The notes under the pieces were generated by a model. The model was given only the letters and a program-made list of their open reading frames with translations. It ran no database searches and had not been told where the DNA came from. Positions 14,560 to 22,800 of a stretch of DNA of 33,589 nucleotides are shown one piece after another. This DNA is from JAVBOW01 sp031550615 (GTDB lineage Bacteria > Bacteroidota > Bacteroidia > Bacteroidales > Rikenellaceae): contig JAVBOL010000040.1 in the NCBI GenBank assembly GCA_031550615.1, positions 1 through 33,589 of the forward strand, given 5' to 3'. Within the stretch, counting starts at the first letter, position 1; the number at the start of each line of letters is the position of its first letter. The translations under genes and the position numbers were made by a program.

Positions 14560-17500
14560 CTATTTACCGTGGCATTGTTTATATTTTTTGCCACTGCCAC
14601 ACGGGCAGGGGTCGTTGCGGCCTATCTTCTTGTCGACCTGCACGGGCGAGGGTTTCGACCGTTCGCCGGTGCCGGCGTTGCGGGCGGCCTCCATCCTTGC
14701 GGCCTGGGCGCGAGCCATCTCTATGCGCGCCTGTTCCTGGCGGCGGCGGGCTTCCAACTCCTGGTCGTTCTGCTCACGCATGGGGATGTAACCTTTGTCG
14801 AGCACGGCCAGCACGTCGCGGTTGATCTTATCGAGCATCTTGCTGAACAGCTCGTAGGATTCGAATTTGTAGATCAGCAGCGGGTCTTTCTGCTCGTAAG
14901 AGGCGTTCTGCACGCTCTGGCGCAGTTCGTCCATCTCGCGCAGGTGCTCCCTCCATGCATCGTCTATCGTAGTGAGCATCACCACCTTGGTGAAGATCTT
15001 ATATATCTCTGCGCACCCTCCTTCGTAGGCTTTCTTCAGGTCTACGGGAATATTGAATCCCCTCAGGCCATCGGTCATCGGCACGTAGATATTCTCGTAC
15101 TGCGAACCCTGCTTTTCGTAGACGTTGCGGATCACGGGAAGCGCGGCGGTGGCGGTGGCCACGGCGCGGCGCTGGTAGGTGGCGTAGAGGTCTTTGGTGA
15201 GCAACTCGGAGAGTTCCTCGCGCGAACGTGCGGCATGTTTATATGCCTCCTGGTCGAAAGAGGGCTGCACGGCGACCTGGCGCATCAGTTCGAGGCTGAA
15301 TTCTTCGTAGTCCTCGTCGCGGTAGTTATCGGCGAAGGACTCCGAAAAGTCCATCATCATATTGTTCAGGTCCAGCTCGATACCCTCACCGGAGAGGGCG
15401 TGGCGGCGGCGGGAGTATACGGCCTCGCGCTGCTTGTTCATCACGTCGTCGTAGTCCAACAGGCGCTTGCGGATACCGAAGTTGTTCTCCTCGACCTTCT
15501 TCTGGGCGCGCTCGATGGCCTTGGTCATCATGCCGGCCTGGATAACTTCGCCCTCTTTGAGCCCCATGCGGTCCATCAGGCCCGCGATGCGTTCGGTACC
15601 GAAAAGGCGCATCAGGTCGTCCTCCAACGACACGAAGAATTGCGAAGAGCCGGGGTCGCCCTGTCGTCCGGCGCGTCCGCGCAACTGGCGGTCCACGCGG
15701 CGCGACTCGTGGCGCTCGGTGCCTATGATGGCCAGACCGCCGGCGGCTTTCACCTCGGCGCTCAGCTTGATGTCGGTACCGCGACCGGCCATGTTGGTGG
15801 CGATGGTCACCTGCCCGGTGTGCCCGGCCTCGGCGACGATCTGCGCCTCCTGCTGGTGCTGCTTGGCGTTCAGGACGTTATGTTTTATTCCCTTGAGTTT
15901 GAGCATGCGGCTCAGAAGCTCCGAAATTTCGACCGAAGTCGTACCCACGAGCACGGGGCGACCGGCTGCCACGAGGCGTTCGATCTCCTCGATCACGGCG
16001 TTGTATTTCTCGCGCTTGGTCTTGTAGATCAAATCCTGACGGTCGTCGCGGATCACGGGGCGGTTGGTGGGGATGGCCACCACGTCGAGTTTGTAGATGC
16101 TCCAGAATTCGCTGGCCTCGGTTTCCGCCGTACCGGTCATGCCGCCCAGCTTGTGGTACATGCGGAAGTAGTTTTGCAGGGTCACCGTGGCGAAGGTCTG
16201 TGTGGCGGCCTCGACCGTCACGCGCTCCTTGGCCTCGATGGCCTGGTGCAGCCCGTCGGAGTAGCGGCGCCCTTCGAGGATACGGCCTGTCTGCTCGTCG
16301 ACGATCTTCACTTTGTTGTCCATCACCACGTACTCGACGTCCTTCTCGAACATCGCGTAGGCTTTCAAAAGCTGGTTGACGGTGTGCACTCGCTCGGATT
16401 TGACGGCGTAGTCGTTTATCACCTCGTCTTTCTTGGCGAGTTTTTCCTCAGGGGAAAAACCGCTGCGGTCCAACTCGGCCATTATGTTGCCCATGTCGGG
16501 CAGCACGAAGAAGCCCTCCTCGCCGAAGGTTTTGCTGAGCCATTCGTGGCCCTTGTCCTGCAACTCCACGGAGTTTAGTTTCTCGTCGATCACAAAGTAG
16601 AGCGCGTCGGTGATCTCGGGCATGCGGCGGTTGTTGTCCTGCATGTAGACGTTCTCTGTCTTCTGCATGAGCGCCTTGATACCCTGCTCGGAGAGGTATT
16701 TGATGAGCGGCTTATACTTGGGCAGGGCCTTGTGGGCGCGGTAGAGCAGTACGCCGCCATCTTCGGTCTTGCCCTCGGTGATCAGTTTGCGGGCATCGGA
16801 GAGCAGCTGCGTGGCAAGGGTGCGCTGCTGGTTGAAAAGCTGCTCGATGGGGGTGCGGTACTGCTCGAACATCTGGTCGTCGCCCTTGGGCACGGGACCA
16901 GAGATGATAAGCGGGGTACGCGCGTCGTCGATCAGCACCGAGTCGACCTCGTCGACGATGGCGAAGTGGTGCTTGCGTTGCACGAGATCTTCGGGCGCTA
17001 TGGACATGTTGTCGCGCAGGTAGTCGAAGCCGTATTCGTTGTTCGTGCCGAAGGTGATATCGGCGTTATATGCCTTGCGGCGATCGTCCGAGTTGGGCTG
17101 GTAGCGGTCGATGCACTCCACGCTCAGGCCGTGGAATTGGTACATCGGGCCCATCCACTCGCTGTCGCGGCGGGCGAGGTATTCGTTGACCGTCACCATG
17201 TGCACTCCCTTGCCGGCCAGCGCGTTAAGGAACACGGGCAGCGTGGCCACCAGCGTCTTACCTTCACCGGTCGCCATCTCGGCGATGCGCCCCTTGTGCA
17301 GCACCACCCCGCCGAAAAGCTGGCAGTCGTAGTGGATCATGTCCCACTTCACGAGGTTGCCCCCGGCCAGCCAGCTGTTTTTATAGATCGCCTTGCCGCC
17401 CTCGATGGTAACGAAGTCTTTCGTGGCGGCCAGATCGCCGTCGAAGTCATTGGCGGTGACCACAACCGTTTCGTTCTGCGTGAAGCGGCGGGCGGTGTCC

Positions 17501-17853
17501 TTCATTATGGCGAAGGCCTCGGGCAATATTTCGTCCAATTTTTCCTCGATGCGCTCGTCGATGCGCTTGATCGTCTCCTCGATCTGCTTGGAGATGCTCT
17601 CCTTCTCTTCGAGCGAGGTGTCGGCTTTGTCCAGCTCGACGCGCAGCGAGGCTACGAGCTCCTCGTCGATGCGGATGTATTCGGCGATAGCCTCACGCAG
17701 CGCCGCCGAGCGGGCGCGCAGACCGTCGTGGTCCAGCGCCTCGATCTCGGGGTAGAGCGCCTGGATCCTCTCGACTTCGGGTGGGATTTCCTTGCGGTCC
17801 TTGTCGGCCTTCGATCCGAAAAAGAGTTTGATGATACTTGATAATATGTCCAT
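14560..17853 (-). CDS. secA: Preprotein translocase ATPase SecA
   Basis: SecA drives Sec-dependent export through SecYEG by ATP hydrolysis. The 1097-residue product is longer than E. coli SecA (901); an extra charged segment (about residues 60-110) in the N-terminal part is characteristic of Bacteroidetes. Walker A is MATGEGKT (193-200), followed by VNEYLARRDSEWMGPMY, FGTNNEYGFDYLRDNM, VDEVDSVLIDDARTPLI, GRRYSDGLHQAIEAKE, TIATNMAGRGTDIKL and RQLRGRAGRQGDPGSSQFF. The tail is the zinc-binding CPCGSGKKYKQCHGK. I start at MDILSSIIKLFFG (ATG 17851-17853); upstream in-frame sequence belongs to DUF2851. It is the last gene of a five-gene operon, 2 nt after DUF2851. Confidence 0.98.
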   Translation of the reverse strand: MDILSSIIKLFFGSKADKDRKEIPPEVERIQALYPEIEALDHDGLRARSAALREAIAEYIRIDEELVASLRVELDKADTSLEEKESISKQIEETIKRIDERIEEKLDEILPEAFAIMKDTARRFTQNETVVVTANDFDGDLAATKDFVTIEGGKAIYKNSWLAGGNLVKWDMIHYDCQLFGGVVLHKGRIAEMATGEGKTLVATLPVFLNALAGKGVHMVTVNEYLARRDSEWMGPMYQFHGLSVECIDRYQPNSDDRRKAYNADITFGTNNEYGFDYLRDNMSIAPEDLVQRKHHFAIVDEVDSVLIDDARTPLIISGPVPKGDDQMFEQYRTPIEQLFNQQRTLATQLLSDARKLITEGKTEDGGVLLYRAHKALPKYKPLIKYLSEQGIKALMQKTENVYMQDNNRRMPEITDALYFVIDEKLNSVELQDKGHEWLSKTFGEEGFFVLPDMGNIMAELDRSGFSPEEKLAKKDEVINDYAVKSERVHTVNQLLKAYAMFEKDVEYVVMDNKVKIVDEQTGRILEGRRYSDGLHQAIEAKERVTVEAATQTFATVTLQNYFRMYHKLGGMTGTAETEASEFWSIYKLDVVAIPTNRPVIRDDRQDLIYKTKREKYNAVIEEIERLVAAGRPVLVGTTSVEISELLSRMLKLKGIKHNVLNAKQHQQEAQIVAEAGHTGQVTIATNMAGRGTDIKLSAEVKAAGGLAIIGTERHESRRVDRQLRGRAGRQGDPGSSQFFVSLEDDLMRLFGTERIAGLMDRMGLKEGEVIQAGMMTKAIERAQKKVEENNFGIRKRLLDYDDVMNKQREAVYSRRRHALSGEGIELDLNNMMMDFSESFADNYRDEDYEEFSLELMRQVAVQPSFDQEAYKHAARSREELSELLTKDLYATYQRRAVATATAALPVIRNVYEKQGSQYENIYVPMTDGLRGFNIPVDLKKAYEGGCAEIYKIFTKVVMLTTIDDAWREHLREMDELRQSVQNASYEQKDPLLIYKFESYELFSKMLDKINRDVLAVLDKGYIPMREQNDQELEARRRQEQARIEMARAQAARMEAARNAGTGERSKPSPVQVDKKIGRNDPCPCGSGKKYKQCHGK

Positions 17854-17855
17854 TT

Positions 17856-19064
17856 TCAGAGATTTTTTAATGTTATGCGGCCTACCGGGCAAATGCGGCA
17901 ACGGCCTGGGGTACAATATTCGTTAGTCAGTTCGAGGATCGCCTGGGTGTCGTGGGCGCTTTGCATATTGACTTTAGCGTCTTTCCAGGGAATCGTCTTG
18001 CGGTTGTTTTCTGGCGGTATCTGCTCCAACAGCCCCAGCGCGGCTTCGCGCATTTCGCCATTGGCGGTTTCCAAAGAGTAGGCGTACATCAGGGGCACGA
18101 CCATGTTGATACCCAGCGACTCTATCTTTGCCTTACCCAACTCCGAGCCTTTGGGGTAGCGCCAGAGCCAGTAGTCGGGCAATCCGGCGCGCAGCAATCC
18201 GTAAAGGTCGCGCGGGGTGCGGCACGAGCGCACGCGGTCGAAGATGAATTCGCGGCTGACCAAAAATCCGGCTATCTGCACCAGGCGCAACACGGGTGGG
18301 GCGTAAGTGACCGCACCGTGCCATGCGGCGGCATCCATAGGGGTGATGCCGTATTTGCGGCATGCATGGTCGAAATGGGCCTTGAGCTGCACCGTGTAGT
18401 GGTCGTCCTCCATCGCGCGCAACAGCCCGGCGGCGCCCAAAAGCATCGCCTCGACCATCGCCCGGTCTCCCTTTTCGTGGGCAACGGCGTGGTAGGGTAC
18501 GCGCGAGGCGACCTGGCCGTATTGCTCCTTGAGGTCGGATCCGCCCATAGCGCGGAAAAGCATCAGGTAGACCGTCTGGTTCCAGTCGCCGCCCGATCTC
18601 TCCAGCAGCGCGAGCAGTTCGCGGTGCTTGCGCTCCATGCGGTCGTCGTAAAGGCGTGTGAAGAGCGAGAGGCGTTTGGCGGCGTCGAGGCTGCGGATAT
18701 GCTCAGCGCAGGGATTCTCCAAAGGTTTGCCTTCAAAGCCCGTGCGCACCTTCATGTAAAGGGCTATCTGGTCTGCGGAAAGCGTGGCCACGGCCTGGCG
18801 GACCGCCGTACCGCGCGGGGAGAGCAGCGCAGGGGCGGGTTTTTCCACGATATGCAACACGGCCTCCGCGGGACACGCCTCGACATGGCCGAAAACCACC
18901 GCGCCCAGGCAGCGCACACCGTCGAGGGTGAGCTCGGCGCCGGTGAAATTGCCTGTCGCGGGATCGAAATCCCCGGCATATTCCACACCCACACCGGCTA
19001 GGGGCAGGTGCTTACGCTCCCACAACAGGCGGCAAAGGTCGGATATGAGTCGGCTTTCGGTCAT
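17856..19064 (-). CDS. DUF2851 family protein
   Basis: The 402-residue protein belongs to DUF2851, widespread in Bacteroidetes and of unknown function. Recognisable parts include GDWNQTVYLMLFRAMGG and an RVPYHAVAHEKGD-like segment, a helical middle (LQIAGFLVSREFIFDRVRS-like), LPDYWLWRYPKGSELG, a hydrophobic NMVVPLMYAYS, and a C-terminal cysteine cluster C384-x4-C389-x2-C392 (EYCTPGRCRICPVG). The cluster recalls a metal or Fe-S site, but three cysteines alone do not prove one. It sits 7 nt after the SufT-like gene and 2 nt before secA, so it is co-expressed with Fe-S assembly and secretion genes. The start is the first ATG after the upstream stop. Confidence 0.85.
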   Translation of the reverse strand: MTESRLISDLCRLLWERKHLPLAGVGVEYAGDFDPATGNFTGAELTLDGVRCLGAVVFGHVEACPAEAVLHIVEKPAPALLSPRGTAVRQAVATLSADQIALYMKVRTGFEGKPLENPCAEHIRSLDAAKRLSLFTRLYDDRMERKHRELLALLERSGGDWNQTVYLMLFRAMGGSDLKEQYGQVASRVPYHAVAHEKGDRAMVEAMLLGAAGLLRAMEDDHYTVQLKAHFDHACRKYGITPMDAAAWHGAVTYAPPVLRLVQIAGFLVSREFIFDRVRSCRTPRDLYGLLRAGLPDYWLWRYPKGSELGKAKIESLGINMVVPLMYAYSLETANGEMREAALGLLEQIPPENNRKTIPWKDAKVNMQSAHDTQAILELTNEYCTPGRCRICPVGRITLKNL

Positions 19065-19071
19065 CGCTTAT

Positions 19072-19392
19072 TCAGAGCATTCCGAGTTCCAAAAGTCCCT
19101 CTTCGGAGATCATCGAGCGGTCCCAGGGCGGATCGAAGGTCAGTATCACGTTGGTTCCCGTCACCCCGGCGACCTTTTTGACATCCTCGTCGACCTGCTG
19201 CAACAGCTGGTCGGCCATCGGGCAATTGGGTGCGGTCAGGGTCATGCGTATCGTCACCGCCCCCTCGGGGTCGACATCGACCTCGTAGATCAGGCCCAGG
19301 TCGTATACGTTGACCGGGATCTCGGGGTCATAGATGTTACGCAGCGTATTTACCACATCCTTCTGGATGCGCGTTATCTCCTCCGGGGTCAT
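19072..19392 (-). CDS. SufT/MIP18-like Fe-S assembly factor (DUF59)
   Basis: The 106-residue protein is a single MIP18/DUF59 domain. Signatures are the start ITRIQKDVVNTLRNIYDPEI, VNVYDLGLIYEVDV, LTAPNCPMADQL with the conserved Cys57, and the end DPPWDRSMISEEGLLELGML. Family members (SufT, eukaryotic CIA2, PaaD) help deliver or mature iron-sulfur clusters. The neighbouring sufE supports an Fe-S role. Its ATG overlaps the sufE stop by 4 nt (ATGA). Confidence 0.92.
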   Translation of the reverse strand: MTPEEITRIQKDVVNTLRNIYDPEIPVNVYDLGLIYEVDVDPEGAVTIRMTLTAPNCPMADQLLQQVDEDVKKVAGVTGTNVILTFDPPWDRSMISEEGLLELGML

Positions 19393-19811
19393 CGTTGTGC
19401 TTTATTGGCGTAGGCCAGCGCGTAGAGCTTCATCTGGCGGATCATCTGCAACAGGCCGTTGGCGCGCGTGGGCGAGAGGTTTTCGGACAGACCTATTTTG
19501 TCTATGAAATAGAGTTCCGTGTCTAAAACCTCCTGCGGCGTGCGACCGTCCATCACCCTTATCAGCAGGGCGACGATGCCCTTGGTGATGATCGCGTCGC
19601 TGTCGGCGGTGAAGTACATCTTCCCGTCGCGCAGCGCGGCGTCGACCCACACCCTCGACTGGCAACCTTTTATCAAATAGTTGTCGGTGCGGTGCGCGGG
19701 GTCGATCTCAGGTAGGCCATCGGCCAGCGAGATCAGGTACTCATATTTGTCGAGCCACTCGGGAAAAACTGAAAATTCCTCGATTATGGCCTCTTGCCTT
19801 GGGTCTTGCAT
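19389..19811 (-). CDS. sufE: Sulfur acceptor protein SufE
   Basis: SufE takes persulfide sulfur from the cysteine desulfurase SufS for iron-sulfur cluster assembly. The 140-residue protein has the usual length and fold: WLDKYEYLISLADGLP, the acceptor cysteine Cys50 in LIKGCQSRVWVDA, FTADSDAIITKGIVALLI, and the C-terminal GLSENLSPTRANGLLQMIRQ. The other suf genes are not in the window. It starts 4 nt after the stop of the phosphatase-fold gene. Confidence 0.95.
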   Translation of the reverse strand: MQDPRQEAIIEEFSVFPEWLDKYEYLISLADGLPEIDPAHRTDNYLIKGCQSRVWVDAALRDGKMYFTADSDAIITKGIVALLIRVMDGRTPQEVLDTELYFIDKIGLSENLSPTRANGLLQMIRQMKLYALAYANKAQR

Positions 19812-19815
19812 AACT

Positions 19816-21444
19816 TTAGATCGGTTCGTATTGCGTCAGCTCTTCGATGTCGTCGCCGGTGGCTGCCACGGGGCGGTTAATGTGCATCAGGCGTGCCAAA
19901 GTCGGCGCTATCTGCACCGGATCGACGGGCGCGCGGATGCGTTGCGAGGTGATCCCGCCGCCGATAACCATCAGGGGCACGTGGGTGTCGTAGTCGTACA
20001 TCGAGCCGGAGAGCGAACGCACCTCGTCGCGCTCCTCGATCCAGCCGGGCATTAGGTTGAGCACCACGTCGCCCGAGCGGCGCGGGTAAAAACTGTTCTG
20101 CATCAGCCTCCCGTAGCCCGAGGCGAAGGCGCTCGACGAAAGGGCGGTCGAGGTCATGGCGTGCGACACCCCGCGGAATTGCAGGGCGAAGGCAGCCACG
20201 CGGTTCTGCACCTCTTCCAGGCTCAGGCCCTTGCGGTAGATCAGGTCGCGGTTCAGGTAAAGCTGGCGGTCGCAGTAGCCCAGCACCCAGTCGCCCGAGC
20301 CCCATTGGGCGTTCATGAAACCGTTCATTATCACCTTGAACTGCGGGATGTTGAAACGGTCGCGGGGCTGCTTGTCGCCGCGATCGTAGGAATCGCTCGC
20401 GCCGTGGTCCGAGGTGAGCACGATCACCGTTTTATCTTTTCCTACCAACGATTCGATCCACTCCAGCAGGTCGGCCAGGTCGGCGTCCAGGCGGTAGAGC
20501 ATATCCTCGACCTCCATGGATTCGGGGCCGAAAAGTTCGCCCACGTGGCGCGAGGCGTCGAAACAGATATTGAGCAGGTCGGGCTGCATGTCCTGCCCCA
20601 AGTCGCAGTTGACTATCGCTTTTTTGGCGAAATCCTTCACCAGGGTGTTCCCGGCGGGAGTATGGTAGATCTTATGAAAGTCCTTTGAAAATTCCTCTTT
20701 TTTGAATAGGTCGGAGAACAGGCCCACCTTCTTCAGGCGCGTGTCGTAGGGGATGTTGACCGCCGAATAGCGCTTGTTGACGTATTTACTCCTGTCGAGC
20801 AGCAGGTTCCATTGCGCGTCCAGGTAATGGTTGGCGGGATTGGTGCCGTTATACGCGACCACCCAGGCTGGCATCTTGTCGGCATAGGCAGACGAGGTGA
20901 TCCACTTGCCGCGCGACTCGTCGCACCAGTAGACCTCGCCCGTGAAACCGCCCATGACCACCGCCGAGAGGGGCGACGAGGCGACGGTCACCACACGGCT
21001 GCCCTGCGACTCTTCGAGTAGCATGTCGCCCAGCGTGGGCACGACCAGCTCCATGGGGGAGTAACAACCCCGCGAGGCGTCGCACTCCAGCCCGCAGACC
21101 GAGGGGTCTTCGACCAGGTGCACGCTTTTGCCGTTCACGAAATCGATCCAGTGCCCCCCCACGACGCCGTGCGTCGAGGGCATCGAACCCGTGGTGAGGG
21201 TCGCCAGCGACGAGGCGGTACCCGTGAGCATGTAGTCGTAGCGGCAGTCGGTGAAGAATGCGCCCTGCCTTATGAATGTGCGAAGTCCTTTCTCCGAGAA
21301 ATTGGCGCCGAACCTTTCGAGGTAGTCGTAGCGCATCTGGCTGACCACGATCTGTACCACCAGGCGCGGTTTTTCGGATTTTGCCCCCTGCGGAAAGGCC
21401 AGCAGGGGTAATATTGCGGAAAATATGAGGCTGCGTTTCTTCAT
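19816..21444 (-). CDS. Alkaline-phosphatase-fold protein, PafA-like, lacking metal ligands
   Basis: The 542-residue protein has a signal peptide (to about residue 23) and the alkaline phosphatase/nucleotide pyrophosphatase fold of PafA-type phosphatases. Fold landmarks remain: PRLVVQIVVSQMRYDYLERF (25-45), TGTASSLATLTTGSMPSTHG (74-93), FGPESMEVEDMLYRLDADLA (305-324), VLTSDHGASD (342-351) and YDTHVPLM (485-492). But key positions differ: the first Asp of VVDQMR is Ser35; the GH after the nucleophile region is S-L (79-80); Asp and His of the STDYVGHAFGP motif are Arg299 and Glu303. Only D346, H347 and H488 persist. Normal two-zinc catalysis looks impossible, so it is probably a pseudoenzyme exported to the periplasm. 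It leads the operon with sufE, the SufT-like gene, DUF2851 and secA. Confidence 0.85.
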   Translation of the reverse strand: MKKRSLIFSAILPLLAFPQGAKSEKPRLVVQIVVSQMRYDYLERFGANFSEKGLRTFIRQGAFFTDCRYDYMLTGTASSLATLTTGSMPSTHGVVGGHWIDFVNGKSVHLVEDPSVCGLECDASRGCYSPMELVVPTLGDMLLEESQGSRVVTVASSPLSAVVMGGFTGEVYWCDESRGKWITSSAYADKMPAWVVAYNGTNPANHYLDAQWNLLLDRSKYVNKRYSAVNIPYDTRLKKVGLFSDLFKKEEFSKDFHKIYHTPAGNTLVKDFAKKAIVNCDLGQDMQPDLLNICFDASRHVGELFGPESMEVEDMLYRLDADLADLLEWIESLVGKDKTVIVLTSDHGASDSYDRGDKQPRDRFNIPQFKVIMNGFMNAQWGSGDWVLGYCDRQLYLNRDLIYRKGLSLEEVQNRVAAFALQFRGVSHAMTSTALSSSAFASGYGRLMQNSFYPRRSGDVVLNLMPGWIEERDEVRSLSGSMYDYDTHVPLMVIGGGITSQRIRAPVDPVQIAPTLARLMHINRPVAATGDDIEELTQYEPI

Positions 21445-21468
21445 TACTCTTTGGGGTGTTCAATCCCG

Positions 21469-21476
21469 CAAAGGTA
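21469..21476 (-). promoter_or_regulatory. -7 box of the phosphatase-fold/sufE/secA operon
   Basis: The minus strand reads TACCTTTG, a perfect TAnnTTTG, 25 nt before ATG 21444. No -33 TTTG is seen at 19-21 nt. It lies in the 71-bp gap after the zinc-ribbon gene, and marks the start of the five-gene operon. Confidence 0.52.
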
Positions 21477-21515
21477 ATCATTTGATATGAGTTTTCTATC
21501 TAAAAACGACGCAAT

Positions 21516-21842
21516 TTAACTCTCCTGCTGCCGCCCGGCGCGGCAAGCCTTGCGGATAAGCCATTTTTTGCGGAAAACAGCGCTCATTAACAGCCACATA
21601 GGAATGATGAGCACCACGAAAAGAGGAAGGGTGTAGGATGAAAACAACCACACGCACAGGTTGGCGGCGACCAGCGCGGCGACCAGCGCGAGGGCGTTGA
21701 GCAACGCGCCCATCCTGTACCCCGTCTTGAATTTTGCGTTACACTCCTTACATGGGAAAACGACCTCGACGCCAAGCATCCAGGCAATGGGAAGGCTGAC
21801 CGTGGCGCCGCAGCGCGGGCAGGTGAAACTGCGTAGACTCAT
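21516..21842 (-). CDS. Zinc-ribbon membrane protein
   Basis: The 108-residue protein begins with a zinc ribbon of two CxxC pairs (C8, C11, C31, C34; TCPRCG and PCKECNAKF), like the MJ0042 or zinc-ribbon-5 type. Two hydrophobic segments follow (about 46-68 and 72-90) and then a basic tail (RKKWLIRKACRAGR), placing ribbon and tail in the cytoplasm. I do not recognise a characterised family. The ATG overlaps the GSCFA gene's stop by 4 nt (ATGA), so the two should be coupled. Confidence 0.75.
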   Translation of the reverse strand: MSLRSFTCPRCGATVSLPIAWMLGVEVVFPCKECNAKFKTGYRMGALLNALALVAALVAANLCVWLFSSYTLPLFVVLIIPMWLLMSAVFRKKWLIRKACRAGRQQES

Positions 21843-22798
21843 CGTTCGAAAAAGGTTATTTCATCCCCGAGGTCGACCTCGGGGTGGGCGTTTTGCAACT
21901 CATGGGCGCGGGCGGACATCGAGCGGCGGAATTTTTCATATTGTTCCGTCCCGGGATGCAGCGGACGGTGGGCGGCGGCCAGGGTGACGGCGCGCAGCCG
22001 GTCGCCCAATTCGCGCACGCCGGGGTCCATGGCCGCCTCCCGAAAGCGCTGCCAGATATAATCTGCGGCCTGTTCAGAGGGGTGCAGCATGTCGGGGGTG
22101 TAGAAACGGTAGTCGCGCAACTCGTCGCACACTATTTCATAAGAGGGGAAATACTCCACTCCGGGCAGCGCGTCGGCCATGCGGTGGGCGGCCTCGATCA
22201 GTATGGCCTTGCTACGCGAGTTTTCCGCCAGGCCGTCCTTAATGTGGCGCACGGGGCTGACGGTCAGGATAACGCCTTTACCTTTAAGGCTTTCGGCAAT
22301 GGCGCGGCCAAGGACGCAGACGATCTCTTCGACGTCCATGCGGCGGCGGGTGAATTCGCTCCCGGGCAACTTGTGGCAATTGGCCACTACTTCCCCCCGG
22401 CGCTCGTAGATCCATGCCGTGCCGAGGGTGATAACGGCATATCCCGCCACGGCGAGGGCCGCCGAGCCCCGGGCCGCGGCGCGGTTCATCTCCACGAGCG
22501 CCTCGCGCGGATCGGGCGAGGAAAAACTTCCGTGATGCGAAAAGCTGTGCCACAGCCCGTCATGGTGGTGCAGGTCCGTTTCCGAAAAGGTGCGCCCCGC
22601 GGCGAGCATATCCAGCGCGGCGGCGATGCTGGCCGGATTGTACAATATCCCGAAGGGGTTGGCCGCGACGGGGAATTTTTCGTCCCTGAAGCGCACGGCC
22701 ATATTCTGCGCGAAGCACGACCCCAAAAGCACCCCTTCCGCCGCATGCGAGATGCGGGTGGCCAATGAGGGAATGTCGACTATGGTGCGCAGCTGCAC
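21839..22798 (-). CDS. GSCFA domain protein
   Basis: The 319-residue protein is a GSCFA family member, an SGNH/GDSL-hydrolase-like group common in Bacteroidetes. The name motif is present as LLGSCFAQNM (25-34), followed by FPVAANPFGILYNPASIA, YAVITLGTAWIYE, VILTVSPVRHIKDG and the late FYTPDMLHPSEQAADYIW, whose Asp and His are well placed for the hydrolase site (D-x-x-H). The substrate is unknown. It starts 2 nt after the DUF4861 gene. Confidence 0.9.
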   Translation of the reverse strand: MQLRTIVDIPSLATRISHAAEGVLLGSCFAQNMAVRFRDEKFPVAANPFGILYNPASIAAALDMLAAGRTFSETDLHHHDGLWHSFSHHGSFSSPDPREALVEMNRAAARGSAALAVAGYAVITLGTAWIYERRGEVVANCHKLPGSEFTRRRMDVEEIVCVLGRAIAESLKGKGVILTVSPVRHIKDGLAENSRSKAILIEAAHRMADALPGVEYFPSYEIVCDELRDYRFYTPDMLHPSEQAADYIWQRFREAAMDPGVRELGDRLRAVTLAAAHRPLHPGTEQYEKFRRSMSARAHELQNAHPEVDLGDEITFFER

Positions 22799-22800
22799 GG

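Noticed and set aside
14524..16578. 684-codon open frame on the plus strand
   Set aside because: It lies antisense to secA, whose protein matches its family throughout. Long antisense frames are expected in GC-rich DNA.
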